Source: Eucalyptus grandis
Lineage: Eukaryota > Streptophyta > Magnoliopsida > Myrtales > Myrtaceae
Length of the DNA: 64,000 nucleotides
Assembly: GCF_016545825.1 (NCBI RefSeq)
Contig: NC_052620.1
Location: 9,362,001-9,426,000, forward strand
Direction of reading: 5' to 3'
Shown here: piece by piece, positions 34,643-46,847 of the stretch
How positions within the stretch are numbered: position 1 is the first letter of the stretch
Layout of the letters: every line of letters starts with the position of its first letter
Translations under genes and position numbers: made by a program
The notes under the pieces: generated by a model
What the model was told of the DNA's origin: nothing
The model's database searches: none
Seen by the model: only the letters and a program-made list of their open reading frames with translations

Positions 34643-36550
34643 CAAGATGGATCTTTATGAGAACGTCTTGAATCATCTGTTTGAGATTCCGGGCATCGCA
34701 CCGGCACTTACAAGACCAATACGCCCACCCAAAAGTGGCCCGCACATACACATTCTGCTAAGCCTTGGCAAATCTCCCCGAATCCTCCTTTGTTGCCCCG
34801 TTGAAGTCCAATGCCAAAGTCCATTCCCCTGGGAAACCCATTTTAGCTCATGAAGGTCATGACATGAATCTGCTATCATGTGCGCAGCATGTGCACTTGT
34901 ATATTCTACATAAGCATGTTCATATTGCTTTCTGACCACGTGTTAGAACTCACCAACAAAGCACAAGGGGCCGCTTGCTGTGGTTAATTTGCTTAGAGCT
35001 GAAGCTCTATTGTTATAGATGTAGTCAATGTTCTGTCGTAGATTTCACTGCTTAAACTTTGGATCACAAAGGTTGTAGTAATGCATGTCGATAACCACTC
35101 CACTCAAGCCTCCCACAAACTGAAGAAGCTCTTGAGATGGTCCCAACCGGTTGGACAAGATCAAATAAGCATTCGGAGCGTACCTCACTGCCTCGCAACC
35201 TAACTAATAATATTTAATAAGATCATCCAACTTGACATCCAGGGCTTGAGGCTCCTTCATCAGCTCGATCACGACCAATGCCAGATGGTTGCTGTATCTA
35301 CTTGACAATCATAAGTGAGCATGTTATAGAAAATTAAATTAGATAAGATCTAGCATGTTTTATATCAATAATAAGGAATCTGATTTGTCAAAATACTAAT
35401 GAGATATATGCCATGAGTGAATGTCCCAAGTAAGAACTCATTTCCTAAGCCTTTTTGCTAGGAAGTCTATAAATTTCAGAGTGTCCTGGAGCAGCATGGA
35501 GATCAACTATTACCTTCATACCATATTTCCTATAACAAGAACATTCAATTATTCAAGGTTAGACTCACAAGATTCTTTCTAATTCAATGTGACTAATCAA
35601 ATTTTCAATCTACGTTGCCCATGTAAAAGCCTTGTCCTAAACATTCAACGACCCTCCCACAAAAGGCTTTGACAGTGTCTTATCTTATGCAAACGACCAT
35701 CCTACCAAAATCCTCACAGCAGCAAGATGTTTGTTTCCCATGAGTTGGAAATCCTACTCGGTAATGTAAGTGTTCCAGTGTTCCTACCAAGCATATTTGC
35801 TAATAGAATACCAATCTACTTAGGGGGTCCATGACAAACCAGAATTTCTGTTCCAGAAATAATTTTTCTATTCCAAACTTGTTTCTAGAATAGAAAGGTT
35901 TGGAATAGAAATCCGTTTGATAAACTTATTCCGTTTTTCTATTTCTGGAATAGATTTATATTCCAGAAATAGGTTTGGAATATAAATCAAAAGTAGAAAT
36001 TTTATACTTCTCTATTTCTGGAATAGAAATGAGAAATAAAAAAATTTCTCATCGTTCGTCAACCGATCCTTCATCCGTTGCCGTCGACCACCGTCCGCCG
36101 ATCGCCGCCCGCCCACCGACCCCCTGCTGTTGGTAGCCGGCCGCCGCGGCCCCCGCCTCCGTTGGTCGTCGGCTGCCACCGGTCGCCGCCAACGCCGCCG
36201 ATCGCCGCCATCCGGCCGTTTTGCCACCACCGCAGCCATCGCCGTTTGTCACCGCTATCCGCCGATCCGCCGCCATCCGAAAGAAAGAAATTTTGTGTCG
36301 TTATCAAACGAATTTCTATTTTAGAGTAGAAATTTTGTGTCGTTATCAAAAGGTTATTTTTTCTTAGAAACTCTTTTAGAAATACAAATAGAAAAATCTA
36401 TTTATGTTCCGAAACTATTTTTGGAAGAATGGCTGTCATGCGCGCCCCTAGTAACTATATTATATTACATATTCTCTTTTCCATTAATCAACTAAGGATT
36501 ACTGATAAGAGTTTAGGTCAGAACTTGGGCTATAACCATTTGTTAATTGG
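34643..36550 (-). pseudogene. GH5 copy D: exons 8 to 4, disabled
   Basis: 34,643-34,831 is exon 8, with an intact acceptor and GEWT nucleophile motif but a TAG after FAKA. About 34,960-35,300 is a worn exon 7, 35,466-35,527 a shortened exon 6, 35,613-35,790 exon 5, and 36,495-36,550 the first part of exon 4. A TIR element (35,824-36,448) sits in the intron between exons 5 and 4. The sequence then passes into a gypsy LTR without exons 3-1. Confidence 0.85.
35824..36448. mobile_element. 625-bp TIR element with GC-rich core
   Basis: The left end GGGGTCCATGACAAACC and the right end read inward GGGGCGCGCATGACAGCC are imperfect inverted repeats. TAG lies on both sides (35,821-35,823 and 36,449-36,451). 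Copies A, C and E have the uninterrupted intron (for example near 15,075-15,085). The outer parts are AT-rich and self-complementary (TTCCAGAAATA/TATTTCTGGAATAG); the core 36,045-36,285 is GC-rich with repeated CCGCC/CGCCG. The class is uncertain (a 3-bp duplication would suit PIF/Harbinger or CACTA, but the ends are atypical). Confidence 0.75.
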
Positions 36551-37051
36551 TAAGAGTTTAGGTTAGTACTCAGGACACGTAATTGAAACCTTGTGACTTT
36601 TACAACAACCAAGAGTCGCATGAGTCGGGGATGCACAAACGTAAATAAAAACTTATCAATCACAGGTCAAATGCGCTAAAATCCCTAAAAGCTACCCGAT
36701 AGGTTAGGTTGTACTAAAATCATGTTTGATCGATTTTAACCACGAAATTGAATTCGGTTTCGGAATTCAGACGTTCAAGCGTGTCGCGATTCATTTTTAG
36801 GACGCCGTCTTATCTTTCAGAGAATTTTTGTCCAATTTTGTGGAAAAATCAATTTCGGACAAAACGGAAAAGAAATGGAAACTCGGATGGGAGGGGAATT
36901 GAGTGATTTGCTGCCCGAAAATGGTTAATTGTGGGAAATTAGATTCAAGAAAATATTTGGGGACAAAGAAGATGGGCATGAAGACTTTTGTGGCTTTGCA
37001 ACGAGTGAATTAGGATATTTCCCTTGACTTTCTTACCCTTCCCTCTCCCTC

Positions 37052-37091
<40 letters not shown>

Positions 37092-37273
37092 GCCCACCCC
37101 CTGCTTTAGCCGCCCACTTCTTCTTCTTCTTCTTCCCACGTCCCTTTTCCCCCAAATTCTTCATCCCCTTTCCTTGCTACAGCCACCAACCCATCTCTCC
37201 ATCCTTCATGCATGCTTAAACCCCCACAATCAGCAACCCATCTCCCGTCTAGCTTTATTTCTTCTTTGTTGCC

Positions 37274-40200
37274 TATCACACCCCAATCATCTGAGCACGT
37301 GCCCATTTGTCACCTTGGTCGATTAATAGCGATGTCTCAGGACGCATCGCTAACCCTTTCATTTTAATACACATGCAGAAGCATATAAAGTAATCTTTAG
37401 AAAATAAAATAATGGGATAGAAAAGTAATGCCATATTTTTTAAACTTGAAAAACCATAACCACATTTTTATACAAGGCAACCCTCATAGTATATATTACA
37501 ATACTATTAACAAGTCAGATCTATCACACATCAGATCACAACTCAGAGTTTGCAAAACAGGGTGGGGGTTTCAATCCTCATCCGGGTCATACTCTGGATC
37601 CTCCTCTAAATCCTCCTCCGGTTCCTCTTCAAGATCCTCCTCCTACTCAACAATGTCCCATTCCTCTTCGCTCCAGCTGGAGTCCACGGCTGAGTACACG
37701 GGAGTATCAAGGTCACCCTCGAGCTTAGGGTCTTTGGTATCGATCACTGCTCAGTCCTTGGGATTTGCAGTCCCATTTTCGAATGCTACATCTAAGACAT
37801 ACAAAGGCATGTCACCTTCTGCTATGGGACCCTCTCTTCGCCCATCATGGTAGTGATGATACCACGACCAATACTCATGGGGCACCAAGTCGTCTTTATC
37901 CACATCAACCTAGATGGTGAATTTCACCAAAACATACTATAGTCCTTCCGGTGGGGGTGTATCGGAAGTAGTATCCTACCTTGGTGATCTCTTCAGGAAT
38001 ACCAAAATGCATGGGAGGACGAGGAGGTGGAGGTGCTGCCATCTAGGGACCTAAAATGTTGTCCCATAACGGGGTGAGATTATGTCTCAGCAAGTTCTAC
38101 CCCCTGAGACCTGATTAGGAAGCCAATACACTCTAGAGGCTGCTTAAGCACAATACAAGTCAGAGGACTTACCTTGACCTCAGTTCCATCCTGCAAATCA
38201 ATGTCATTTACAGATGCCTCAAATCACAACAACCAATCAATTCACAGCATTAGATCAAATCATTGATCAATCGACCTAGTCAATTACATGTCACCACGAC
38301 CTTCTCATGGTTGGCCCATTCAATACTATCTATAAGTCCACCATAATAGGACTACTCGCTCTAAGCTAATATATAGATAGTATAGCTCACACTAAGCCGA
38401 TAAATAGTGTACTGCTCTCATTTAGCTGACATATCAAACCCTTGAGTTGATATAGTACACTAAAAATACTCTCTCTAAGTTGATCACATTGCTCTCGCTA
38501 AGCTGTAGGTATACTGCTCTCACTAAGCTGACATATCAGAGCCCGTAGGTTGATATAGCATACCGGTATATTGCTCACAATTTAAGTTGACATATTGCCC
38601 ATAGGCTGATATAGTATACCATCCCGACCATTTAATCAATTCCTCATTTTTATCATACCCGATAAAAGTAGCCGTGTGTGGGTACACAGTCGGCCTTAAC
38701 CAAAATATAATAATTTTACCTTTTGAACATCCCACCAGTTTCAACAGCTCATTACACATTTTTGGCGTTGTAAACTGACGCCCGGTAATTTTCCCATTAA
38801 TTACCAAAATTAAATAATTTAGGAATAAAATCCCTAAATCACCTTTAATGTAATTCATCACAATTTAACACTCAAATAAATAAACAAACTGCACCACAAT
38901 AATCAGCATAAAATTTCGGTCGTTGGCTATTCCAGCCTAATTTTTCGGAAAATATTAAATAAATGCAAATAAATTTGATTTAGGCCCATAATGCATAATT
39001 GGAAGCCGAAACGAATCAGGAAAAATTCCAAGGTTTGTTCAATAAATACTATAGACTATTCACTAGCTAATAGCACTAACCATTTGCCTAACATGCATTG
39101 ATAAGGTACTAATTTAATTGCTATACTCTAATCTATCCACCTAATCATACTTAATTAAATATAAACAATCCCTAAGCATCATTAATCGACTAAGCAGGGA
39201 TTAGTGAGTAAAACTCATTTGTTTAACGAGCGATTCGGTGCAAAATGACGGGAACATCGCGGGGCTCGACTTTCCTCAAGGTGGGCCTAGCAATGGGCCT
39301 AGCAATCAAGGTTCGGGATTACCTCAAAACGGGCCTTGAAGTCGCTGGAAAACCCACTTTCCTGCTCTCTATTATGGGGGCGACCTACTGGGCTGTGAAA
39401 CAGCCTATTGGATTGGCGAACAGGTTGGAACGATGGCGTGAGGGAGGCGAACGTGCTCGAGCAGCGCTCGCGGGCGATGGTGCGGCAAGGCGGTGAACGG
39501 CGGCTCGACGTGGCGTCTTCGGTGGCGAGGGTTTCATGATTCTTCTCTGCGGGTTGTTGAAGCTTCCAAGGTGTAATAGAGAGGGAGGATGGGCTGGTCA
39601 ACGGTCATAAGAGGAGATGAGAAGATGAGGGAGAAAGGGGGGCCACCTTGGCCAATTTTTCCATTCAATTCTCCCCTTGACCCATCCACCACCACCACCT
39701 ATGTCTTCCTTGGCTGTCCTTCAGCCAACCATGCACACCTTAGGACACTTGAATTGGTCCATTTGGCTAGGCAAGGGGGGTGGAGCTACGAATTTGCCAA
39801 GCTTTGGCTTCAATTGGACTTGATCTCACTCCCAATTCAATCCCATTTGGCCTCAACAAATCCCGTTGTCGAGTCCTTGATCCAATCGATATTTTTCCTC
39901 ACCAATTGAACCATCTTGTATCTCAATTTTGCAATAAAAAACATTACCGGCATTTTTCTAAACAAAAACGACCCTAAGACGACTTTTTCCCAAAAAGTCT
40001 CGGGTTGTAGAAAATTCTTCTGAGACTGAGTCGACGTTCCTAGAATTTATTGTGACATGATAGAATCTTCAAATTATGAAATTAGATTCCAATTCACAGT
40101 AAATTTCACTCAAGCGCGTTTTTAGCGTGATCTAAGCTACCGGGTAGTTTTCAAAAAAATTTAGTGTAAATAAACCGTGGTCGATTTTCTTCGAGCCACT

Positions 40201-40610
40201 ATGAACCCATTCGACACAATGACGACTCTCAGTTGTCGTGAAAATCTCGAGGATTTGGATATGGATACAGGGTACCAAAACGATAGATAAATCAGTCTAG
40301 TGCTGGCTAACGAGAATTTTCCAATTTAGTGGTGTCACCAATAATTAGCCGCACATCTCAGTCGAACCGATCTATCTTTGATTTCAAATCGATTTTATAC
40401 TGTGCCGTAATGGCCTCTAAAGATGAGCACGATCGAAAAGTCGATTCCTGGTCAAATTTTCAAGTCTATTGCCTTCAAATTCCTTAATGGCTTTCTTAGA
40501 TAGGCTAGTTATCTCGAGAGTGATCAGCTCTGAGAATAGCTCTATAGGCGCGTCAATGAAATACCCGATTTATTCAATAGAAAACAAAACTAAAAATCTG
40601 GGATGTCACA
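37274..40610 (-). mobile_element. 3.3-kb gypsy solo LTR (family X) nested inside another
   Basis: On the minus strand it starts TGTGACATCCCAGATTTTT (at 40,610) and ends GGGGTGTGATA (at 37,274). The flanks TTGCC (37,269-37,273) and CTGCC (40,611-40,615) are a 5-bp duplication with one transition. It splits the plus-strand family-X LTR into two collinear parts. It carries the best-preserved LTR-embedded frame of the family. Confidence 0.88.
37560..38042 (-). pseudogene. LTR-embedded open frame with acidic tail (family X)
   Basis: From an ATG at 38,042 the minus strand encodes MAAPPPPRPPMHFGIPEEI and GYYFRYTPTGRTI. After one frameshift it encodes DLVPHEYWSWYHHYHDGRR, EGDMPLYVLDVAFENGT, and a C-terminal run of D/E residues around EDPEYDPDED. 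Part of it recurs at 27,577-27,880 in another copy. I do not recognise the family. The recurrence argues for past coding rather than chance. Confidence 0.45.
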
Positions 40611-41079
40611 CTGCCATCATCCAACAGCCCACCAACGCCACACAAATCTTCAATGTCCAGCAACCCCACCCACCGAACAGCCACCATTCCCCTCACGCAT
40701 CCACAATTTCATCTCCATCACCACCCACATGCCCCACATCCCATCTCCTCACACCAACAGCCAGCGACCCAACACCACCACTGCAAGCACCGTCCAACTT
40801 CACTCCAGCACCATCTACGCCGACCAGTAGCCACCGAAGCCTCCAAACAGAACCATGTCCTTAGTCGTGAGCTTGTGGGGTCGTTTTCAGCCACTAGTTG
40901 AACTACGTTCGAGTCACGGTAGACTTGGGTTCCCGTCGTCATCGCGTTGCCATCACCATGAGCCCGCTGCCGTCCTAATCCGGTGATTTAACTCCCTAAT
41001 CCTTTATTAGATTGTTAATTGCGCTTAGGGGGTTAGATTAGTGCTAATTAACTTAGTTAAATTAGTATTAAGTTAGACT

Positions 41080-41190
41080 AGCCTTAAGATGGATTATTTT
41101 TAATCTAGTTTGGTTATATTAGCCTTAAGATGGATTATTTTTAATCTAGTTTGGTTAGATTAGCCTTAAGATGGATTAATATTGATCTAA
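41080..41190. repeat. 48-bp tandem repeat in LTR
   Basis: The unit AGCCTTAAGATGGATTA followed by TTTTTAATCTAGTTTGGTTA appears two full times plus a third partial copy, nearly identical. Confidence 0.85.
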
Positions 41191-43702
41191 TTGGTTGGAT
41201 TAGTAGTAATGAGTGTGATTTAAGTGTGATTTAGCTTGGTTTAGTGGATTTCTACCAGATCAATTTGCTGGACTCGCCACTTGCCATTTTTTGGGGAAAA
41301 ATGTGCTACGATTTTGAAATTACTTCCTTATTGAGAAATATTCTAAACATCTTCAACTATGATATATATTTTACTTAAAATTTTAGGAATTTAAAAGAAT
41401 GAGATTTAAGTTTCGTTATTTGCAAAACAAAATCTCGGATTGTTCTGCAAACAATGACCTTTTGGTGTTCAAAGGATTTTGATCAACTCTTAGGGTTCTA
41501 TTTTCGAAAGAGTTTCTTCACAAAAGTTGTTCATCACATCTTTTATTTTAACATAGTCAAATTTTAGATCAAATGGACAATTTTTGGATCTCAAACCAAA
41601 CTGATTTTGGAAAACAAAATTTCTAGACACGGACACAGTTTTTGTAACGGATTGAGTGATTTACTGTTCTTAATATAGAAAGATTTGGGTCAAGGTGTTT
41701 TCAAAAAAAAAAATTTTAAGTGTCTTTCAGAACATATTAAAATTTGAGAATTTTATGAGCTCATTTGATTATTTTTCTGAAATTAAACTTGGAGGCGTGC
41801 GAGTGGCCCGGTTTCTGTCGGTTAAGACCGGTTGTGGTTTTGTAGTTGCTCTTGGTATCTGGCTTGCTAAGAAATGAATATGTTATGATTTGGTTGATGT
41901 TTGGCATGCTTAGAACTTATGGGTGATAATACGTGAATGGTTGTGCTATGGTGAATGTTTATTGGTAATGCAAAAGATGACTTTATGGGCTTTTAATTAG
42001 AAAAATAATTAGGTGTCGGGTTGGACACCAAAAATTATTTGCTCATCAAAATAATGAGGTTTTAAACTAGGTGTGTGCAAAGTTTGACAGATTAATTTTG
42101 AGTACGTGAGCACCTACGAATTTATTTCTAAAAGTTTTGAACATAAAAAAAAAGGTTACTAGAAATTGTCTTCACAAAGGAGTGTTTGGAGAAGAAAATA
42201 TAAAATAAATGAGGTGTCAGGTTTGGACGCCGAATTTTATGTGTTCAATAAAACGATGAGATTTTATACTAGATGCGTACAAATTTTGGCGAGTTAATTT
42301 CAAATACGTGACCCCGTATGAATTTATTTCCGAAAACTTTAAAGAAAAAAAAAAGAGTTGCCAAGTTGATTTTAAAAATGGATTTTTGGTGTTCTTGGCT
42401 ATATGATGGCATTATGCGTGATTTTGATGGTTTCTATGTAATATGATATGCAATTGAGTGCTTGGTGGTGATTATTGGTTATTATTGCAAAACCCGATTT
42501 TATGGGTATTTAAATAGAAAAATACCGAGTGTCAATTTTTTACACAAAAAATATTTTATGTACTATATAAAATCGTGGAATTTTGAAATGGGAGAGTATC
42601 ATGTTTTATGGTTTTATTTGAATGTGTGACCACGCACAATTATTTTATCGGGATTTTTTTAATATGAAGAAAATTGGCCAAATCTATTATTTGAAATTGA
42701 GGCATTTGAGTGCAAAGCACGATATTCTTGGCTGAGTATGAATGTGCGTGTGGTCACTATCAAAACCTGTCCTAATTCGTTCACGCGAGACGATGCATGA
42801 TTAAGTTCGGATGCCCCAAGTCAACGAATGACGGTCACAGTGGAGGCTGGGCCGATGCTCCTTTATGGAATGCCGTCTAGATGTAGATGTTGCCGTGCCC
42901 GACGGAGTGGGACGATGCCCGATTATGCTGGATGACCACTAACTGTTGAGTTGGTCGTGGCCGTTAGGTCGTAATAAGTGGGATATGCCTTAGTGATTGA
43001 GATAACTACACCTGATTATGGGACAAAATTATGTGGCACGGAATGGGACATGTCATAACAGTTTAGCTATATAATTGGGACCCATGTGATTGTTTGAAAG
43101 ATAAATTGAGGTGTTACAGCTATTACATATGTTTGTTGTATGCATATAATATATGTGATGAGCTAATGGGCATGGAGATGCTGAGGCGAGGTAAGTTTGT
43201 GTGTGATGTCTGTTTAGGCTGCTTCTGAGTGAATTCTCGTCCTAATCGGGGTTTAAGGTTTTGACTTGCTGAAATTTTATCTCACCCCGTTGTGGGCTAA
43301 ACCTTTTTCAGGGCCATAGCATGAAGATCTGCTGAGTTCATATGTGGTGGGCGCGAGATGCAACACCTTGTGGTGGCCCTGCCATTAGTAAAGTTTAGGG
43401 TGACCCTGAGTCCTGAGGTCTTTTGAGAGGGTCGAGAGGAAGTGGCTGCTAAAGGGCTTGTAATTATTAGACTTCCTAGGGTCAACAGTTGGTAAGGAAA
43501 TTGTTGTGTTTGGGAAATTGTTCCTTGTGTTTACTATCTCTAAAGTTTGGTTGTTGACTGGGTGTTGTATTTAATTCGTTTCTGCATGTGCTTAATTGAA
43601 AGATAAAAAAAAAAAAAAAAGGGTCGACAACGCGTCCTAGGACGTCGCATTTTTAATCGATCGCTGAGGGATGTGCGCATACCCGAGATTCGAGGCATGA
43701 CA

Positions 43703-45420
43703 ATGCACATGGATGACCACTTGGCTCAAGCCTCCCACAAACTGAAGGAGCTCTTGCAAGTCGGTAGGTCCCAACCGATTTGGACAAGATCACATAAGCA
43801 CTTGAAGTGTGCCTCCTAACGCCTCATAATGTAACCAATAGTATTGAATGAGATCCTCCAACTTGACATGCAGAGCTCGAGGCTCGTTCCTTAACTCAAT
43901 CGCGACCAATGCCAGATGGTTGCCATATCTACTTGACATTTACAAATGAGCATGCTTTAGAAAATCAAATTAAGATCTAGCATATTTTATATCAATACCA
44001 AGGAATCCGATTCATTGAAATACTAATGTGATATATGTCATGAGTGACATATCCCAAGTGAGAATTTCCTAGACCTTGCTGCTAGAAAGTCTATACCTTT
44101 CTGAGTATCCTCAATGTAAGAGTCACCCCACTCCATATATCCATCTCTCGATGTGCTATGAGATTCCCTGTTTTGAGATCCCGGACAGCATGGAGATCAA
44201 CTATTACCTTCAGACCATATTTCCTACAAAGAGAACATTCACTAGGTTAGACTTATAGGATTCTCTCAATTTTGATCACTACTGATCCAATTTTCTATCA
44301 GAGTTATTTGGATAAGATGTAAAAGCCTTGTCCAGTACATTCAGTGAGCCTCCCAGAAAAGGCTTCAGCGGTGTTGGATCATATGCCATCCACCATCCTA
44401 CTGGAATCCTCACTTAGATGTTTGTTTGCCGTGAATTGGAAATCCTGCTCGGTAATGTAAGTGTTCCAATGATCCTGCCGAGCACAATTGTTAATAAATA
44501 ACCAATCTGCTTCGTCTCTGCATAATTACTACGTTCTTTCCTTGCCACCTAACTGAGGATTACCTGTAAGAGTTTTCCGGCAGTACTTGGGCCATAGCCA
44601 ATTGTTATTTGGTATTCAACTTGCAAGCCTCCAACAGTGTTCATTTCGAAGACAGACGGGTCATTATCATCCCAACTCGTGCCTTCAGTATAATCTGCCA
44701 TCACTTCTGTCAGTGACTTTACCTGATAATCCATGCACCGTTAAAGAAAATTACATCAATCAATGTGATTGTATCTATTTAATAAATCGTGGAATATTGC
44801 GATTTCTTCTACTATATTTAGTTGGGGAGTTTGCATGATTGAACGGAAATGCTTTTGTAGTCCAAAAGTTCATTTTGATTAAAGATTAAAGTAATGTTGT
44901 CGTGGAAATGACTGTCCCTTTCTTTTATGACGCCTTTTTATCGCAACATGTGGATATATTATCTGTAGAGGATGTAGTATGTTGTCATATTGAATGGAGT
45001 GTCGCTGTTGTTTCTCAAACAAACTAAGGGTGTTCATCAAGTCCTCTCAAAATCTACAAAGTACAGAAGGTGTCCATGTTACATTCTGCAACGTCACAGA
45101 GAAGTATATGTTTGCGCGACTACCATGTGACAGTTTCATAGAAACACCGTGTACTGATGTTCATATGACATTGTTTCTTACGTTTGTCACAGTTTATATG
45201 GGTCTTCGTCTAATGTTAGGGTTATAGGTGCTTTAAATCAATAACAGATAGCTCCGTGTAATTTCTGCAATGTACCTTATAATGTAAGCGAGGACTTCCA
45301 AAGTGTTGTGCTGTTCTGCACAACAACGGAGTCCTGCAAAATTTGAACTGTCGGAGTGAAGATATTTTGGTCAACCATGGGAGGACAAATCACCATCAAA
45401 CAAGCCCTATTTGTCTTAAC
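43703..45420 (-). pseudogene. GH5 copy E: partial exon 7 to intron 3
   Basis: 43,704-43,945 matches the 3' half of copy A exon 7, 44,070-44,225 exon 6, 44,310-44,482 exon 5, and 44,566-44,722 an open exon 4 (TSWDDNDPSVFEMNTVGGLQ). 44,750-45,420 matches copy A intron 3 up to about 15,990. Exon 8 and exons 1-3 are gone, and exons 5-7 carry indels. The loss of exon 8 coincides with the truncated gypsy LTR to its left. Confidence 0.85.
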
Positions 45421-45836
45421 TGTTGACTTTTCAAACCAAGACACTGTCTCGGGCCAAAAAAAAAAAAATCCAAGACACTGTCAAGATGTTGCATAGAGAC
45501 TAGGAAATATGTCAAGGCATACACTCAGAGGGGGCAACGAAGCTGCAGACTGGTTTGCTAATGTCGGGATCTCGACGCGATTTAACGAAGGTAACAGCGA
45601 CAGGGCGCAGGCTTTTAACGTCATGGACGCTTCAACGTGTCCTAGAATCTAATCTCTGACACCACCTTCTTCGTCACACACACACATACTGCCCAGTCTC
45701 TGTAGGTTTCACTGATATTTTCTTCATTTTCCCCCTTTTGGCTTTCTAATCAGGATCAGAGCAAACTTAAAGTCAACAACAACACCCCCCTAAAAGCAAA
45801 TCTGACCCCCATCCCTTTTGCCCTGTCTTAGAGGTC

Positions 45837-46205
45837 TTGTCTCAATCACCACCATCTCCTTTTCAGTTTCGGTTCTCGCGTCGATTTGCGTGCTTATGTG
45901 GTCGTGAACTGGTGTGTATGATAAATTCCTGCAACCCCCAAAGAGGGGAGAAGAGAGAGAGGGGAGGAGATGGACGCGCGTTCGAGAAGAGGCAGGGAGA
46001 TGAGCCCGAACAGAGACAGGGCTTCCGTGCATCCTGGAGATCAGAGAACACAGCTCAGAAAAGTTCCGATTCACGTGCTACCTCACCCGAGAAGTTCACT
46101 TCACAGAGGTCTTTCTTCTTGCCAGTCACCAGCTTCATCTGAGAGGTTTCACCAAGAAATTTGTTGCAATTTTACACTGTTTATCTGTGGGGTTTTGCCC
46201 AAATA
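45837..46205 (+). pseudogene. Possible truncated gene start of unknown kind
   Basis: 45,600-45,960 has the feel of a plant promoter and 5' leader (pyrimidine-rich, CACACACACACATACTGCC, then a GAGAGAGAGGGGAGGAG run before an ATG). From 45,970 a 78-codon frame begins MDARSRRGREMSPNRDRASV and is basic and serine-rich. It ends where copia reverse transcriptase sequence begins, about 46,220. I do not recognise it. It may be a first exon cut off by the insertion, or chance. Confidence 0.25.
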
Positions 46206-46221
46206 AACGGAGTGACGATCG

Positions 46222-46847
46222 TGGTAGAGCGGAATTCATAGATACTTTACTAAGCAAGGATTCAAAACGAGCACGAGCGCGCCTAGACTGTACATTAAGA
46301 CCCGAAGTAAGTCCGGCACTCCTATTGTAAAGTGAACAATGAAAAATGGATTCAAGAGTTCAAATGAGAAATAATGGCAACCTTCGATATGATGGATTTG
46401 GGCTTGATGCGATGCTTATGAAATCGACCAAAATAAAGGAGCTTTTTGTCTCCCAAAAGAACTATGTAGAGAACTTCGTCAAGAAAAATAAGATGAATTA
46501 TTTCCAAATGGTTGCAACATAACTTGCAACAAACGAGAAGCTGCGAAAAGAAAACGGGATAAAAAAGGCGAACGCTTCCCTCTAGGGAAGCCTTTATATA
46601 TTGTCTATCATATCTCACTACTACACCATGAGATATCTTGCACGCAACAAGTCCACCATCACACTTCATGCAGTGCCTAAGCCAAATTCATTTTAGAGAT
46701 GCTAAAATAATTCAACTTATCTACGAGGAATGATGGACTATGGCATTTCATGTCGGCCAAGCGCAAATGCTCACTAGGCAAATTCAGGTGACAATAGTAA
46801 GAGTACTACTATTTACACATTCCCACTCTACGACGTTCTCATAGATT
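46222..46847 (+). pseudogene. Ty1/copia reverse transcriptase to RNase H fragment
   Basis: Frames give GIHRYFTKQGFKTSTSAPRL and YIKTRSKSGTPIV, then EIMATFDMMDLGLMR, CLPKELC (from FVSQKKY), HFMQCLSQIHFRDAKII, and FS-TSKKQ at the break. The block order is that of copia RT palm/thumb into RNase H. There are many stops. The upstream gag, integrase and YVDD are missing. It is interrupted at 46,848 by a solo LTR and continues at 48,415. Confidence 0.8.

Larger units (their letters stand above)
36560..43702 (+). mobile_element. Gypsy LTR (family X), 5'-truncated and interrupted by a second family-X LTR
   Basis: 36,590-37,273 matches 25,205-25,900 and 40,611-43,702 matches 26,050-28,150 of the solo LTR at 24.8 kb. 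It ends ATTCGAGGCATGACA at 43,702. About 400 bp of its start are missing at the junction with GH5 copy D. A 3.3-kb LTR of the same family lies inverted in the middle. A (CT)n tract is at 37,051-37,090 and a 48-bp tandem repeat at 41,080-41,190. No gene is supported in 40.6-43.7 kb. Confidence 0.8.

Noticed and set aside
36012..36349. Several overlapping frames rich in R, G and A on both strands
   Set aside because: They come from the CCGCC/CGCCG repeats in the core of the TIR element; all six frames are open for the same compositional reason.
37051..37090. (CT)n tracts at 8,182 and 37,051 as evidence that the two LTRs are the same family
   Set aside because: The tracts have opposite orientation relative to the LTR ends and the neighbouring sequence does not align, so the shared microsatellite is a coincidence.
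37428..37853. 141-codon serine-rich plus-strand frame
   Set aside because: It is the shadow of the acidic tail encoded on the opposite strand of the LTR (GAGGAG codons read as serine codons).
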